DNA of 64,000 nucleotides, from NCBI GenBank assembly GCA_948466265.1, contig CAOJZU010000002.1:62001-126000 (forward strand), read 5' to 3'. The notes under the pieces are model-generated. The model searched no databases. It was not told the origin of the DNA and was given only the letters and a program-made list of their open reading frames with translations. Positions 23,205 through 31,610 of this stretch are shown one piece after another. The position numbers were made by a program, and so were the translations under genes. Numbering within the stretch: position 1 is the stretch's first letter; each line of letters begins with the position of its first letter. The stretch is from an uncultured Clostridium sp. Lineage in GTDB: Bacteria > Bacillota_A > Clostridia > TANB77 > CAG-508.

Positions 23205-23679
23205 GAAACAAAAAGAAATAGCAAAATTAATTTGGGATTTTGGAGCATTAAGGGAAGAACATATTTTAAAACTATGTAAATGCACTGAAAATGATATAAA
23301 TTGTGTTATTGCAAGCAAGGCAATATCAAAAGAAAAAAATACTAACATATTGAAATATCAAGGAAAAGAAGTAAATAACAGAATCATAGTAGCATTCGAT
23401 GTAGTTATGAACTATTTAGACAGAAATGCAGTAGTAAAAAAGGCAAAACATCCTGCAAATGTAACAATGAAAACAGATTTTTATACCTATGATATAATAG
23501 CGATAAAAGAAGCAGAAATAGAACCATTGTTTGAAAATATTGATAAAGTATCGAAAAGTGAAAGAGTTATAATAATTATAGAAACAAAAAAATATATTTC
23601 AAAAGAAATACATACAAAGAGACCTTGCTGCATCTGCGTTTATCCATCACTTGATATAGCAGAGATAGTAAATAAATGA
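23197..23679 (+). CDS. ICE-associated hypothetical protein (DUF5697-like)
   Basis: The 160-residue protein starts with MTEKQKEIAKLIWDFGALREEHIL, a winged-helix-like segment that I recall from DUF5697 proteins of clostridial elements. The C-terminal half resembles a small nuclease-like or regulatory fold (RVIIIIETKKYI). It overlaps the S1-protein gene by 8 bp, so the two are coupled. Function unknown. Confidence 0.5.
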   Translation: MTEKQKEIAKLIWDFGALREEHILKLCKCTENDINCVIASKAISKEKNTNILKYQGKEVNNRIIVAFDVVMNYLDRNAVVKKAKHPANVTMKTDFYTYDIIAIKEAEIEPLFENIDKVSKSERVIIIIETKKYISKEIHTKRPCCICVYPSLDIAEIVNK

Positions 23680-23808
23680 GAATAATTTAATAGAAAAATG
23701 TAGACTTTTATCAAAAAATAGTATAGAATACAATATGAAAGTGAGATTTGCAGATGTGTTAGTTGCCTCTTAACCTCGATTACTTATCGAGAGAAGGGGG
23801 GCGGTTGG

Positions 23809-23913
23809 ATGATGAGAGTTTTAACATTCCTATTTTTAGGATTTAGTATATCAGTAATCATTAACTTAACCTTGTTGTGTATTATATACATAATGTGGAC
23901 GAGTAAACAATAA
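23809..23913 (+). CDS. Type I toxin, small hydrophobic peptide
   Basis: A 34-residue peptide begins MMRVLTFLFLGFSISVI and is almost entirely one TM helix with a short polar end (MWTSKQ). It has a G-rich RBS. The layout matches the TxpA/holin-like type I toxin family of Firmicutes: tiny ORF, immediate convergent stem-loop (23919-23952) and a strong antisense promoter (24003-24032). It would permeabilise membranes if not repressed and stabilise the element. Confidence 0.65.
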   Translation: MMRVLTFLFLGFSISVIINLTLLCIIYIMWTSKQ

Positions 23914-23996
23914 AAAACGACGGCACATTTGCTTTGCAGAGCGTGTGCCGTCTTATCTAATATTTCGGCAACCACATATCTGTGGTCTTGCTTTCT
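23912..23996 (-). ncRNA. Antisense RNA antitoxin (RatA-like)
   Basis: A transcript of about 80 nt from the minus-strand promoter at 24003-24032 would contain a hairpin near 23970-23985 (ACCACA and TGTGGT) and end at a stem (GACGGCACA pairing with TGTGCCGTC) followed by U residues (A run at 23912-23917). It converges on the toxin mRNA's 3' end. Confidence 0.55.
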
Positions 23997-24002
23997 AAAT
24001 AT

Positions 24003-24032
24003 ATTATACACTAGAATCTATAGAAAAGTCAA
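24003..24032 (-). promoter_or_regulatory. Antitoxin RNA promoter
   Basis: On the minus strand TTGACT (24032-24027) and TATAAT (24008-24003) are 18 bp apart, a near-consensus promoter reading toward the toxin gene. Confidence 0.75.
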
Positions 24033-24125
24033 CAAAAATTAAAAAATACAATAGGAACAAAAAAATTGTGAACTTATTAGATACAAATATAGAGGGAAAA
24101 GTTTTAATGAAATAGGAGCAAAATA

Positions 24126-24389
24126 ATGGCATTAACAGTAGAATTTATAGATAATGAACTAAATAAAAAGCTAGCTGCAAATGATAAATTAATAGTATAT
24201 ACATATTTTGAACTAAGAGTAAAGTTAAACTTGTCTAAACTAGAAGCTAGTAGATTTTTAGAATTAACTAGAATCAAACTTGAAAATATAGGTTATAGAG
24301 TTTATATGACAGGAGAAACATATATATTTGAGAATCATGCTAAAGTAGTACAAGAAAACGAGCTATTAGTAGCAATAAAGAATGCATAG
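24126..24389 (+). CDS. Hypothetical small protein
   Basis: The 87-residue soluble protein is predominantly helical, with a possible small HTH (LNLSKLEASRFLELTRIKLE). It has RBS TAGGAG. It is followed by another small gene 11 bp downstream, so the two form a dicistron. Family not recognised. Confidence 0.5.
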   Translation: MALTVEFIDNELNKKLAANDKLIVYTYFELRVKLNLSKLEASRFLELTRIKLENIGYRVYMTGETYIFENHAKVVQENELLVAIKNA

Positions 24390-24400
24390 GAGGAAGAAAA

Positions 24401-24604
24401 ATGGAGATAGAATTTAACGAAAAAGAAATGGAATTATTGACAAAGGCAGGAGTAAAAATTGAAGAAAAAGGTTATACAAAAGAGGATTTAAAAAGAGCAG
24501 AATCAAGTATAGAAGAATTTATAATGATTCATAGTACCAAAGAAATCGGAAAAATTAGCAAAGAGTATAATGGTATTTTAAACAAAATAATACAATATGA
24601 ATAA
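24401..24604 (+). CDS. Hypothetical small acidic protein
   Basis: The 67-residue protein is acidic and helical. It has a strong RBS (GGAGGAAG) and is co-transcribed with the preceding ORF. It contains one out-of-phase CGG (ATC GGA). Function unknown. Confidence 0.5.
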   Translation: MEIEFNEKEMELLTKAGVKIEEKGYTKEDLKRAESSIEEFIMIHSTKEIGKISKEYNGILNKIIQYE

Positions 24605-24620
24605 AATATATAATAAATAA

Positions 24621-24651
24621 CCAATAAAGCAAATTAGAGAAGCTTTATTGG
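24621..24651. terminator. Bidirectional terminator
   Basis: CCAATAAAGC pairs with GCTTTATTGG between convergent genes; T/A tracts lie on both sides. Confidence 0.75.
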
Positions 24652-24891
24652 TTAATCATTTATTTCAACATCATTAAATAATTGATCATCAAAAAAGTCT
24701 TTTAAAGTAATGCCAAGAGATTGACAAATTAAAGTAATAGTTTCAATTTTTATAGAGCAACTTTCATTTCTTAAAAATCTATTTATGGTAGAACGATTTA
24801 TACCAGCAGCCAGTGCAAGCTTATTACCATTCATATTATTAAGTTCCATTAAATTTATAATTTTTAATTTGATAGCTTCGGATAAATACAT
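24652..24891 (-). CDS. XRE-family HTH regulator
   Basis: This 79-residue Cro/CI-type repressor begins at the MYLSEAIK methionine (24891), preceded by GGAG on the minus strand. The HTH is seen in GNKLALAAGINRSTINRFL, followed by SLGITLKDFF, a typical XRE ending. It lies near a second, similar minus-strand regulator and probably controls neighbouring element genes. Confidence 0.8.
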   Translation of the reverse strand: MYLSEAIKLKIINLMELNNMNGNKLALAAGINRSTINRFLRNESCSIKIETITLICQSLGITLKDFFDDQLFNDVEIND

Positions 24892-25037
24892 ATTTTTTAC
24901 TCCAATTAATTTAAAACTACATATAATATAGCAAAAAAAATAAAAGAAGATGGAGAACGAACGCAACATTTTTTGGGGAAAACTATTGAAAAACGAATAA
25001 GATAATGCTAGAATAAATAATAAAAGGAGAGTTAAAG

Positions 25038-25283
25038 TTACATATCATCATCAATTTCTTTAAAAATTTCGTCATTAAAAAATTCTTGCAAATTAGTATT
25101 TAATCCTAGACATAGTTGAACAAGTGTTGTAAGTTTAATAACATTTGATTTTCTAGTACCGAAAAGAGCATTCAAAGTAGACTTTGGGATACCTGTTGCT
25201 TTATACAAATCCCAAAGTGAAGTTAAATTATTTAGTTTCATATAATATTTTACTCTTTTATAAATTGCATCTGATAATTTCAA
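25038..25283 (-). CDS. XRE-family HTH-like regulator
   Basis: The 81-residue protein starts at TTG 25283 behind AAGGAGAAG. It has the same layout as the preceding regulator: LWDLYKATGIPKSTLNALF for the HTH and a C-terminal NLQEFFNDEIF. The two are probably paralogues, each transcribed leftward. Divergent from the AbrB-like gene at 25429, it may share its control region. Confidence 0.75.
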   Translation of the reverse strand: MKLSDAIYKRVKYYMKLNNLTSLWDLYKATGIPKSTLNALFGTRKSNVIKLTTLVQLCLGLNTNLQEFFNDEIFKEIDDDM

Positions 25284-25428
25284 AATACTTCTCCTTAGTA
25301 GAAAAAAGTTAATTTAAAAGTAGTATAACAATTTTTTTTAAAATTATAGGCTACTTGAATAGTCTATAATTTTATAGAAATATTAAAAAAATGTTGAAAT
25401 AAAAGGAAAATTAGGAGGAATAAAACAA

Positions 25429-25677
25429 ATGAAAAGAAGTACAGGAATAAAAAGAAGAATTGACAATCTGGGAAGAATCGTAATCCCAATGGAAATTAGA
25501 AATGATTTAGATATAGAGGAAGGTGATTTATTAGAAATCTTTATAGATAAACAAGCAATTATATTACAAAAAGATAATGCCAAATGTGTATTTTGTAGTC
25601 AAGATAAAGATTTAATTGACTATAAGGAACAGAAAATATGCAGTAAATGTTTAGAAGAATTGAGGGGAGAGATATAA
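25429..25677 (+). CDS. AbrB/SpoVT-type regulator with C-terminal zinc-finger-like motif
   Basis: The 82-residue protein has an AbrB swapped-hairpin domain (RRIDNLGRIVIPMEIRNDLD and GDLLEIF). Two CxxC pairs follow (CVFC and CSKC), suggesting a bound zinc. It overlaps the next gene's ATG, so they are coupled. AbrB-type proteins bind DNA as dimers or tetramers and control transition-state genes. Confidence 0.85.
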   Translation: MKRSTGIKRRIDNLGRIVIPMEIRNDLDIEEGDLLEIFIDKQAIILQKDNAKCVFCSQDKDLIDYKEQKICSKCLEELRGEI

Positions 25678-26207
25678 TGGAAAATTTGAAAAATAAAGAA
25701 CAAAATGAATTGAGAGAAGATATTATAATAATACGAAAAAAGAATAAAATAAGGAGAGGAATAATATGGGGAATTTGTTTATTCACTGTTGTAGTAGTTT
25801 CACTAGCAATTTCTTTGAGGTTATATAGTAATTCGTATGGAATGGGTACACTAATGCTATTTGGAGATTTAAGGAAACCTGGAATTTATAAACATGAATA
25901 CATTTATACAATGGTACAATTTGCTGATTTAATGATAATGTTTTTTGTTAATTTAATAGGACATATTATTGAATGGATTCAATGGAAAAGGCAAAATATA
26001 CATTTCTATGGAATAACAAACATAACGCTTTGTTTTACAATGATAATAATAGAATCGTTTAAGTATGGATTTGAATATCTTTTTGCTTATCCAGAACTAA
26101 AGGAAATATTAGTACCAATAACAATTTTCATAGCATGTACAACTGCAATAAATATATTTGGATATATTTTTATGATAATAAAAAGACATAGAGAATCCAA
26201 ACAATAG
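25677..26207 (+). CDS. Hypothetical polytopic membrane protein
   Basis: The 176-residue protein has a charged N terminus and about four TM helices (residues about 27-47, 72-92, 105-125, 137-160). Its ATG overlaps the abrB-like stop region (ATAATGG). No family is recognised. Translational coupling to the regulator suggests a joint function, perhaps immunity or sensing, which is inference only. Confidence 0.55.
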   Translation: MENLKNKEQNELREDIIIIRKKNKIRRGIIWGICLFTVVVVSLAISLRLYSNSYGMGTLMLFGDLRKPGIYKHEYIYTMVQFADLMIMFFVNLIGHIIEWIQWKRQNIHFYGITNITLCFTMIIIESFKYGFEYLFAYPELKEILVPITIFIACTTAINIFGYIFMIIKRHRESKQ

Positions 26208-26221
26208 AAAAGTATTTTATA

Positions 26222-26273
26222 ATGAAAACAAGTGATTATCTGTATTGAAAATTGCTTGTTTTTATGTTATTAT
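26222..26273 (+). promoter_or_regulatory. Hairpin-promoter element, copy 2 (divergent)
   Basis: AAAACAAG pairs with CTTGTTTT; inside the stem-loop is TTGAAA (26245-26250), and TATTAT (26268-26273) follows at 17 bp with a TGT extension. Same architecture as 18029 and 29549. Confidence 0.5.
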
Positions 26274-26409
26274 AGTGAAGTACAAATAGTAAGTTGTCGC
26301 TGAGATGTTATTTAAGTTTTTGGCTTCTGTAATCAGTTTATCAAAATCAGAAATATGATTTTTATCTTGTATAACTCTATACTTTTTATACTCATCTAAA
26401 GCCAATTTT
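26264..26409 (-). pseudogene. C-terminal remnant of a RhuM-family gene
   Basis: The minus strand encodes LALDEYKKYRVIQDKN followed by ISDFDKLI and then a stop. This resembles the C-terminal end of virulence-associated RhuM proteins as I recall them. There is no upstream part or start, so it is a relic of an earlier cargo gene. It fills most of the 309-bp gap between 26207 and 26517. Confidence 0.5.
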
Positions 26410-26516
26410 AAATATAATATAATATAATATATGAAAAATAATTGTCACTTTTTGTCGATAAAAATCATCATACAATATATAAAAAGAAAAATATATATTA
26501 GGAGATGAAGCAAAAG

Positions 26517-28022
26517 ATGACAATTATAATAGAAGTATTAATTACAGTAATAGTAGCACTATTATTTACAAAAATATGTAAAGGTAAAAAATTTAAAAAG
26601 CCTATTGTATTTTTAATAGCACTAGAATTTTTATTATTTATAAGTATTCCTACTACATTTGCATTAGCAAATCCAAGATTAGAAATCCAAGATGTAGTAG
26701 AAATAGAGGTAAACAGCAATAAACAAATAGAAATACCTAAAACAAGTTATCTATTTCATGATGTTTCTAAGAATGTAAAAATGATAGGTGAAATAGATTA
26801 TAATACAGTAGGAGATTATGATATTGAATATGAAGTACCAATGCTTTTTGGTAAGTATTATGAAAAACATACTATAAGAGTAGTAGATAAAACTTCCCCT
26901 GAGATTGTATTAGAAGGAGAAGAAATTATAAATTTGTCTTATACCAAAGAATATGAAGAAATAGGAGTTACTGCAACTGATAATTGTGATGGAGATATTA
27001 CAGATAAAATTAATATAGAAAGAAAAGATGTAAGTGAAAATCAAATCGAAATAAAATATACAGTTTCTGATAGTGCAGGAAATTTAAGCACGAAAACAAG
27101 AACAGTAAATTTTATTGACGATATTGCACCTGTTCTTACATTAAACGGAAAAGAAAAAATTTCTGTAATAAGAGGGAATAGCTATAAAGAACAAGGAGCA
27201 AAGGCAGTAGATGAAAAAGATGGAGATTTAACAGAAAAAATACAAAAAGAAGGAAATGTAGATACTTCTAAAAATGGTACTTATACCATAACCTATAAAG
27301 TTTCTGATTCTAAAGGTAATGAAGCTATTAAGAAAAGAACGGTTTCAGTTATAAGTAAGCCTGTTCAAGCTAAATCAGGAGAAAATGGGCAGAAAGGCGT
27401 AATATATCTAACTTTTGATGATGGACCTTCTACAAATATAACTCCTAAAATACTAGATATATTAAAGAAAAAGAATGTAAAAGCGACATTTTTTATATTA
27501 AACTATGATGGAGCAAAAGAAGAAATAGTAAAAAGAGAAGTAAATGAAGGGCATACAGTTGCAATTCACGGATATTCACATAATTATAAGGAAATATATA
27601 AATCAGAAGAAACCTATATGCAAAATATAAGAAAACTGCAAGATAAAATAAAAAAAACTACTGGTTATAATACTATAATAACTAGATTTCCGGGTGGAAG
27701 TTCTAATACTGTAAGTAGATATAATCCAGGCATAATGTCAAGATTAACGAAAACAGTTCTTGATAACGGATATAAATATTTTGATTGGAATGTATCATCT
27801 GGAGATGCAGGAGAAGCTAAAAGCTCATATGATGTTTATGACAATGTAATTAGTAATTTAAGCAAATCTAGAAGTAATGTAGTGCTAATGCATGATTTTA
27901 ATGGAAATACTAAAACATTAAATGCTTTAGAGGATATTATTGATTATGGAATTAGTAATGGATATACTTTTAGTAAAATTACAGAGAGTACAGCTATGGT
28001 AACTCACTCAGTAAATAATTAA
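26517..28022 (+). CDS. Membrane-anchored polysaccharide deacetylase with Ig-like domains
   Basis: The product has an N-terminal TM (about 1-20), then two or three DUF5011-like Ig domains (PEIVLEGEE to VNF and PVLTLNGKE to VSV). A NodB deacetylase domain follows (about residues 300-495) with YLTFDDGPS, IHGYSHN, RFPGGSSN and VVLMHDF motifs. It probably deacetylates peptidoglycan and gives lysozyme resistance. ATG 26517 is better spaced from GGAG than the ATG at 26505. The sigV-rsiV-like pair follows, as in lysozyme-response loci. All CGG triplets here are out of frame. Confidence 0.88.
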   Translation: MTIIIEVLITVIVALLFTKICKGKKFKKPIVFLIALEFLLFISIPTTFALANPRLEIQDVVEIEVNSNKQIEIPKTSYLFHDVSKNVKMIGEIDYNTVGDYDIEYEVPMLFGKYYEKHTIRVVDKTSPEIVLEGEEIINLSYTKEYEEIGVTATDNCDGDITDKINIERKDVSENQIEIKYTVSDSAGNLSTKTRTVNFIDDIAPVLTLNGKEKISVIRGNSYKEQGAKAVDEKDGDLTEKIQKEGNVDTSKNGTYTITYKVSDSKGNEAIKKRTVSVISKPVQAKSGENGQKGVIYLTFDDGPSTNITPKILDILKKKNVKATFFILNYDGAKEEIVKREVNEGHTVAIHGYSHNYKEIYKSEETYMQNIRKLQDKIKKTTGYNTIITRFPGGSSNTVSRYNPGIMSRLTKTVLDNGYKYFDWNVSSGDAGEAKSSYDVYDNVISNLSKSRSNVVLMHDFNGNTKTLNALEDIIDYGISNGYTFSKITESTAMVTHSVNN

Positions 28023-28088
28023 ATATATATAATTAGTGCAAAATCATATAGCATTAAAATAGTATATACAAAAGTATTTTAGTAATGT

Positions 28089-28094
28089 TATAAT
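28089..28094 (+). promoter_or_regulatory. Extended -10 promoter
   Basis: TGTTATAAT about 30 bp before the sigma factor gene; no convincing -35, so it may be activator- or sigma-dependent. Confidence 0.4.
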
Positions 28095-28121
28095 ATATCT
28101 CAAAGAAGGAGGCTCATACTA

Positions 28122-28592
28122 ATGATAGATACTAAAATTTGGTTTTGCGATAATATAAAAAAATTAGAAAATGGAATGTATAGACTTTCATATAGTATAT
28201 TAAGAAATGAAGCAGATGTAGAAGATGCAGTACAAGAAACAATTTGTAGAGCATATAAAGAATTAGATAATCTAAAAGACAAGCGAAAATTTAAGCCTTG
28301 GATTTATAGAATATTGAAGAATACATCAGTTGAAATATTAAATGGCAAGAAACATTGCTTGAATATAGAAGAGGAAAACTTACAAGCAGATAAAACAGAT
28401 GTTGATACAAATTTGACTATTTGGAACGCAGTACAAAAGTTAGATAATCCATATAGAACAGCAATAACATTATTTTATTATGAAGATTTATCAATAAAAG
28501 AAATAAGTACAATAACTGGAAGTAAGGTTGATGCTATAAAAAAACAATTATCAAGAGGAAGAGAAAAGATAAAGGAGATTATAAAAATATGA
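28122..28592 (+). CDS. ECF sigma factor, SigV-like
   Basis: The 156-residue protein has region 2 (LSYSILRNEADVEDAVQETI and KPWIYRILKN) and region 4 (YRTAITLFYYEDLSIKEIST). It overlaps the next gene by 4 bp, typical of sigma/anti-sigma pairs. With the RsiV-like partner and upstream deacetylase it probably forms a lysozyme-responsive regulon carried by the element. Confidence 0.88.
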   Translation: MIDTKIWFCDNIKKLENGMYRLSYSILRNEADVEDAVQETICRAYKELDNLKDKRKFKPWIYRILKNTSVEILNGKKHCLNIEEENLQADKTDVDTNLTIWNAVQKLDNPYRTAITLFYYEDLSIKEISTITGSKVDAIKKQLSRGREKIKEIIKI

Positions 28593-29461
28593 AACTTTTT
28601 CAAGATAGGAAGATAAAAAAAGCAGTAAAATGTGAAAATGTAAAAGCTCCAGATAATTTTAGTAAAATTATTGATGAAACTTTAAACAGATTAGAAGATA
28701 CTCATAGGGAATTTAATAAGAAACCAACATTTAGAATTACATTTAAATTTGCATCAGCAATGATAGTTTTAGTATTACTAATATTACCTAATATTAGTAA
28801 TGATATTTCGTATGCTATGCAAGGAATACCAGTAGTTGGTAATATAGTAAAAGTTATTACTATAAGAAGATATTTTGACAAAGAAGGAAATAGTGAATTA
28901 GATATAGAAATTCCTGTATTAGAGAACGAAGATAAAACAAGTCAAATCGTAAATGATGATGTAAATAAACTTACTCAAAGGATAATAGATATGTATAATG
29001 AAGAAAAAGATCCAGAAAATCATCTTTCAGTTAAGTTGGAATCAGAAGTGCTAGAAAATAGTGAAAATTGGTTTACTTTAAAATTAGCACTATCAGAAGT
29101 TAGAGCTGGAAGCAATATACGATATAAAATTTATCATATTGACAAGAGAAAAGATAAAATAATAATATTTGAAGATTTATTTACAAGTGATGATTTTAAA
29201 GAATGCATAAGTAATGAGATAAAAAGACAAATGATTTCTAGGATGAAAGAAGATAAAAATGTAGTATATTGGGTTGATAATGAGATAGCAGATTTTAATT
29301 TTAAAACAATAGAAAAAAATCAAGAATTTTATTTTTCAAAAGATGGAAATATAGTAATAGTATTTGATAAATACGAAGTAGCACCAGGTGCAATGGGGGC
29401 ACCAGAATTTGAAATAGACAAGGAAATTTATAAAGAGTTTTTGAAAGAAGAATATAAGTAA
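28589..29461 (+). CDS. RsiV-like anti-sigma factor (DUF3298/DUF4163)
   Basis: The 290-residue membrane protein has a cytosolic N-terminal part (1-50), one TM helix (about 52-70) and an extracellular domain with the DUF3298 end (IVIVFDKYEVAPGAMGAPEFEI). RsiV-type proteins bind lysozyme outside and hold SigV inside until cleaved. Overlap with the sigma gene supports the pairing. Confidence 0.82.
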   Translation: MKLFQDRKIKKAVKCENVKAPDNFSKIIDETLNRLEDTHREFNKKPTFRITFKFASAMIVLVLLILPNISNDISYAMQGIPVVGNIVKVITIRRYFDKEGNSELDIEIPVLENEDKTSQIVNDDVNKLTQRIIDMYNEEKDPENHLSVKLESEVLENSENWFTLKLALSEVRAGSNIRYKIYHIDKRKDKIIIFEDLFTSDDFKECISNEIKRQMISRMKEDKNVVYWVDNEIADFNFKTIEKNQEFYFSKDGNIVIVFDKYEVAPGAMGAPEFEIDKEIYKEFLKEEYK

Positions 29462-29548
29462 AAGTGAGGAGAAATTTGTAGAGTCAGATAAAACTATAAC
29501 ATCAAATAATGGTAAGTAATAAAAGAAATATGTAAGTTCTATAAATTA

Positions 29549-29601
29549 CAATAAGTAGGGCAGATGATTAGTTGAAAATCATTTGCCCTTTATGATATAA
29601 T
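29549..29601 (+). promoter_or_regulatory. Hairpin-promoter element, copy 3
   Basis: TTACAATAAGTAGGGCAG begins it; GGGCAgATGATT pairs with AATCATTTGCCC. TTGAAA (29572-29577) sits in the loop and TATAAT (29596-29601) follows 18 bp later. Nearly the same as copy 1. Confidence 0.7.
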
Positions 29602-29660
29602 TTGAATACGAGACAGTAAATTACTTATATGGTTAAGTTATAAAGTGAAAGGTCGAATTG

Positions 29661-30782
29661 GTGGAAAAAATGGATAAAAATAAGAAAATACTTGTTGGAA
29701 TTTTAATTGTAGCATTGATTATAGTTATTGGAGTAGTTGCTACATATATTTTAATTGAAAGGAATGTTACAAATAGAGCAAATCTTAATTTTAAAACTGA
29801 AAATATTAGTTCAGATCCTGTTGACACTAGAACTAATGAAAATAATGAACATTCATTTTTCGGTAAAGTTATTGAATCTAATTCTTCATATATTATAGTT
29901 GAGCCAAATGAGAATGAAGAAATAAGAAAATCATCAGATAGAATTTCTATTGGATTAGGTGAATTTAATGATGCAATTTATAAGGTTGGAACAAATGTAA
30001 AAATAACTTATGATGGTACTATAATGGAAAGTTATCCAGCACAAGTAAGAGCGATAAAAATTGAATTAAAATCAGCAGAAGAATTTAATCTTGTATTTTA
30101 TCAAAAAACTATGATAAGCCCAAATCAAAAAGAAACAATAATTAGTAAAGGGGAGATTGCAAATATAGATTATAATGTGTATGCTTTTGAAGGTCATGTT
30201 GCCATAAATCTAAATAGTGATAGTTCAAATTTAACAGAAAGCAGCCTTTCTTTAAGAGAAGCATTATTACAAAATAAGATAACAATGGAAGAAATAATGG
30301 CAAAAGCAAATAAAGATTTCCCAAATGCTACATCTTATGATGATGGTGGAAGCATAGAATATCATTATGAAAATTACACAATTATAAAATGCCATACCTT
30401 AGATGGAAATAGAGATGTATATATAGGAACTAAAGATTTGAAACTAAAGGATATTAATATAAATAGTAATGATATAAACAATAATACAGAAAATTCTACT
30501 TTTACAAAAACATATAATATATTAAATGTAGCTGATAGTAATGATGAAAATTATATATATTTAACAATTAGGCAATTTCAAGAAGAGGAAATAAAAACAG
30601 TAAAGGTACAAAAGAGTTTAGCAAATAATATTGAGATTAGCAAAGATTATGAATTTACTTTTAGATATACAGATAAAAAAGTTGAAGAAAATATAGAATC
30701 AATATTTACAAATACTACACTTGTTTCAATAAAGAAAACAGATAAGCAAGGATTAGAGCAAATTCAAGATTCAATTAGATGA
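29661..30782 (+). CDS. Membrane-anchored DUF3221-like/DUF4362-like protein
   Basis: This protein of about 373 residues has a TM helix (about 10-30). A DUF3221-like OB domain follows (FFGKVIESNSSYIIVEP, EIRKSSDRISIG, GTIMESYPAQVRAIKI). A module with SLREALLQNKITMEEIMAKA and an SIEYHYENYTIIKC strand comes next. Parts of it recur at 36414 (OB domain) and 37833 (SLREAL module). The start could be GTG 29661 or ATG 29670. Its role at the envelope is unknown. Confidence 0.65.
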   Translation: MEKMDKNKKILVGILIVALIIVIGVVATYILIERNVTNRANLNFKTENISSDPVDTRTNENNEHSFFGKVIESNSSYIIVEPNENEEIRKSSDRISIGLGEFNDAIYKVGTNVKITYDGTIMESYPAQVRAIKIELKSAEEFNLVFYQKTMISPNQKETIISKGEIANIDYNVYAFEGHVAINLNSDSSNLTESSLSLREALLQNKITMEEIMAKANKDFPNATSYDDGGSIEYHYENYTIIKCHTLDGNRDVYIGTKDLKLKDININSNDINNNTENSTFTKTYNILNVADSNDENYIYLTIRQFQEEEIKTVKVQKSLANNIEISKDYEFTFRYTDKKVEENIESIFTNTTLVSIKKTDKQGLEQIQDSIR

Positions 30783-30856
30783 TAATGCTTATAGGTTATA
30801 TTTGTTAGGATTAAAATTAAGTAAATCATACAATATCGAAAAACAGCAATAAATAA

Positions 30857-30885
30857 TTGACAAACAGAAATAATAATGATAAAAT
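30857..30885 (+). promoter_or_regulatory. Sigma-A-type promoter
   Basis: TTGACA (30857-30862), 17 bp, TAAAAT (30880-30885) with a TGA extension; upstream of the DUF2975 gene. Confidence 0.75.
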
Positions 30886-30922
30886 ACTTTCATAATATAA
30901 AATTATGGAGGTATTTTTATAT

Positions 30923-31390
30923 ATGCAGATAACAGGAAATAAAGGACTAGGTAGAAATTTAAAAGTATTATTGCAAATATGTTTTTATGGTGGAATTATT
31001 TTGTTAATAGTATTACCACTTATACTACATTTATTGGGATTCCACTTAAATGCTACAGCTTTTGTGATATATCCAAATGGTATAGTGTTACTTGCAATTA
31101 CACATAAATTTATCAAATTGTTCGATAGCTTAAAAGAAAACAAACCATTTTGTGAGGAGAATGTAAAAATACTAAAATCAACAGGAATAATTTCACTTGT
31201 AGGGGCTGCTCTTTGGCTAATAGACTTATTATTTGAAATCATTTTAGTTAAATCTTTTGACTTAGAGGTTATTGTAGTTTTAGGTTTCTTATTTATATTA
31301 TTTATTGGTGTTTCAATCGCTTTGTATATTTTATCAGAACTATTTAGAGAAGCAACAGAATATAAAAAAGAAAATGAGCTTACAATTTAA
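30923..31390 (+). CDS. DUF2975 membrane protein
   Basis: The 155-residue protein has four TM helices. It contains the KLFDSLKENKPFCEENVKIL signature of DUF2975 after the second helix. Such proteins are almost always encoded next to a YozG-like XRE regulator, as here (15 bp downstream). RBS ATGGAGG at 30905 makes ATG 30923 the start. Function unknown; the pair is thought to form a membrane-linked regulatory unit. Confidence 0.8.
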   Translation: MQITGNKGLGRNLKVLLQICFYGGIILLIVLPLILHLLGFHLNATAFVIYPNGIVLLAITHKFIKLFDSLKENKPFCEENVKILKSTGIISLVGAALWLIDLLFEIILVKSFDLEVIVVLGFLFILFIGVSIALYILSELFREATEYKKENELTI

Positions 31391-31404
31391 GGAGTGATAA
31401 AAAC

Positions 31405-31605
31405 ATGATAATAGTAAACTTAGATGTAATGATGGCGAAACGAAAGATAAATTCGATAGAACTTGCTGAAAAGTTAGGAATTACACCTTCAAATTTATCT
31501 GTCTTAAAAACTAATAAAGGAAAAGCAATTAGATTTTCAACACTAAACAAAATATGCGAAGTTTTAGAATGCACACCTGGAGATATATTAGAATATAGAA
31601 GGTAA
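31405..31605 (+). CDS. YozG-like XRE regulator
   Basis: The 66-residue HTH protein reads KINSIELAEKLGITPSNLS for the HTH and ends CEVLECTPGDILEYR, the standard YozG pattern. It is the partner of the DUF2975 protein and in the same operon. Confidence 0.85.
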   Translation: MIIVNLDVMMAKRKINSIELAEKLGITPSNLSVLKTNKGKAIRFSTLNKICEVLECTPGDILEYRR

Positions 31606-31610
31606 GAAAT

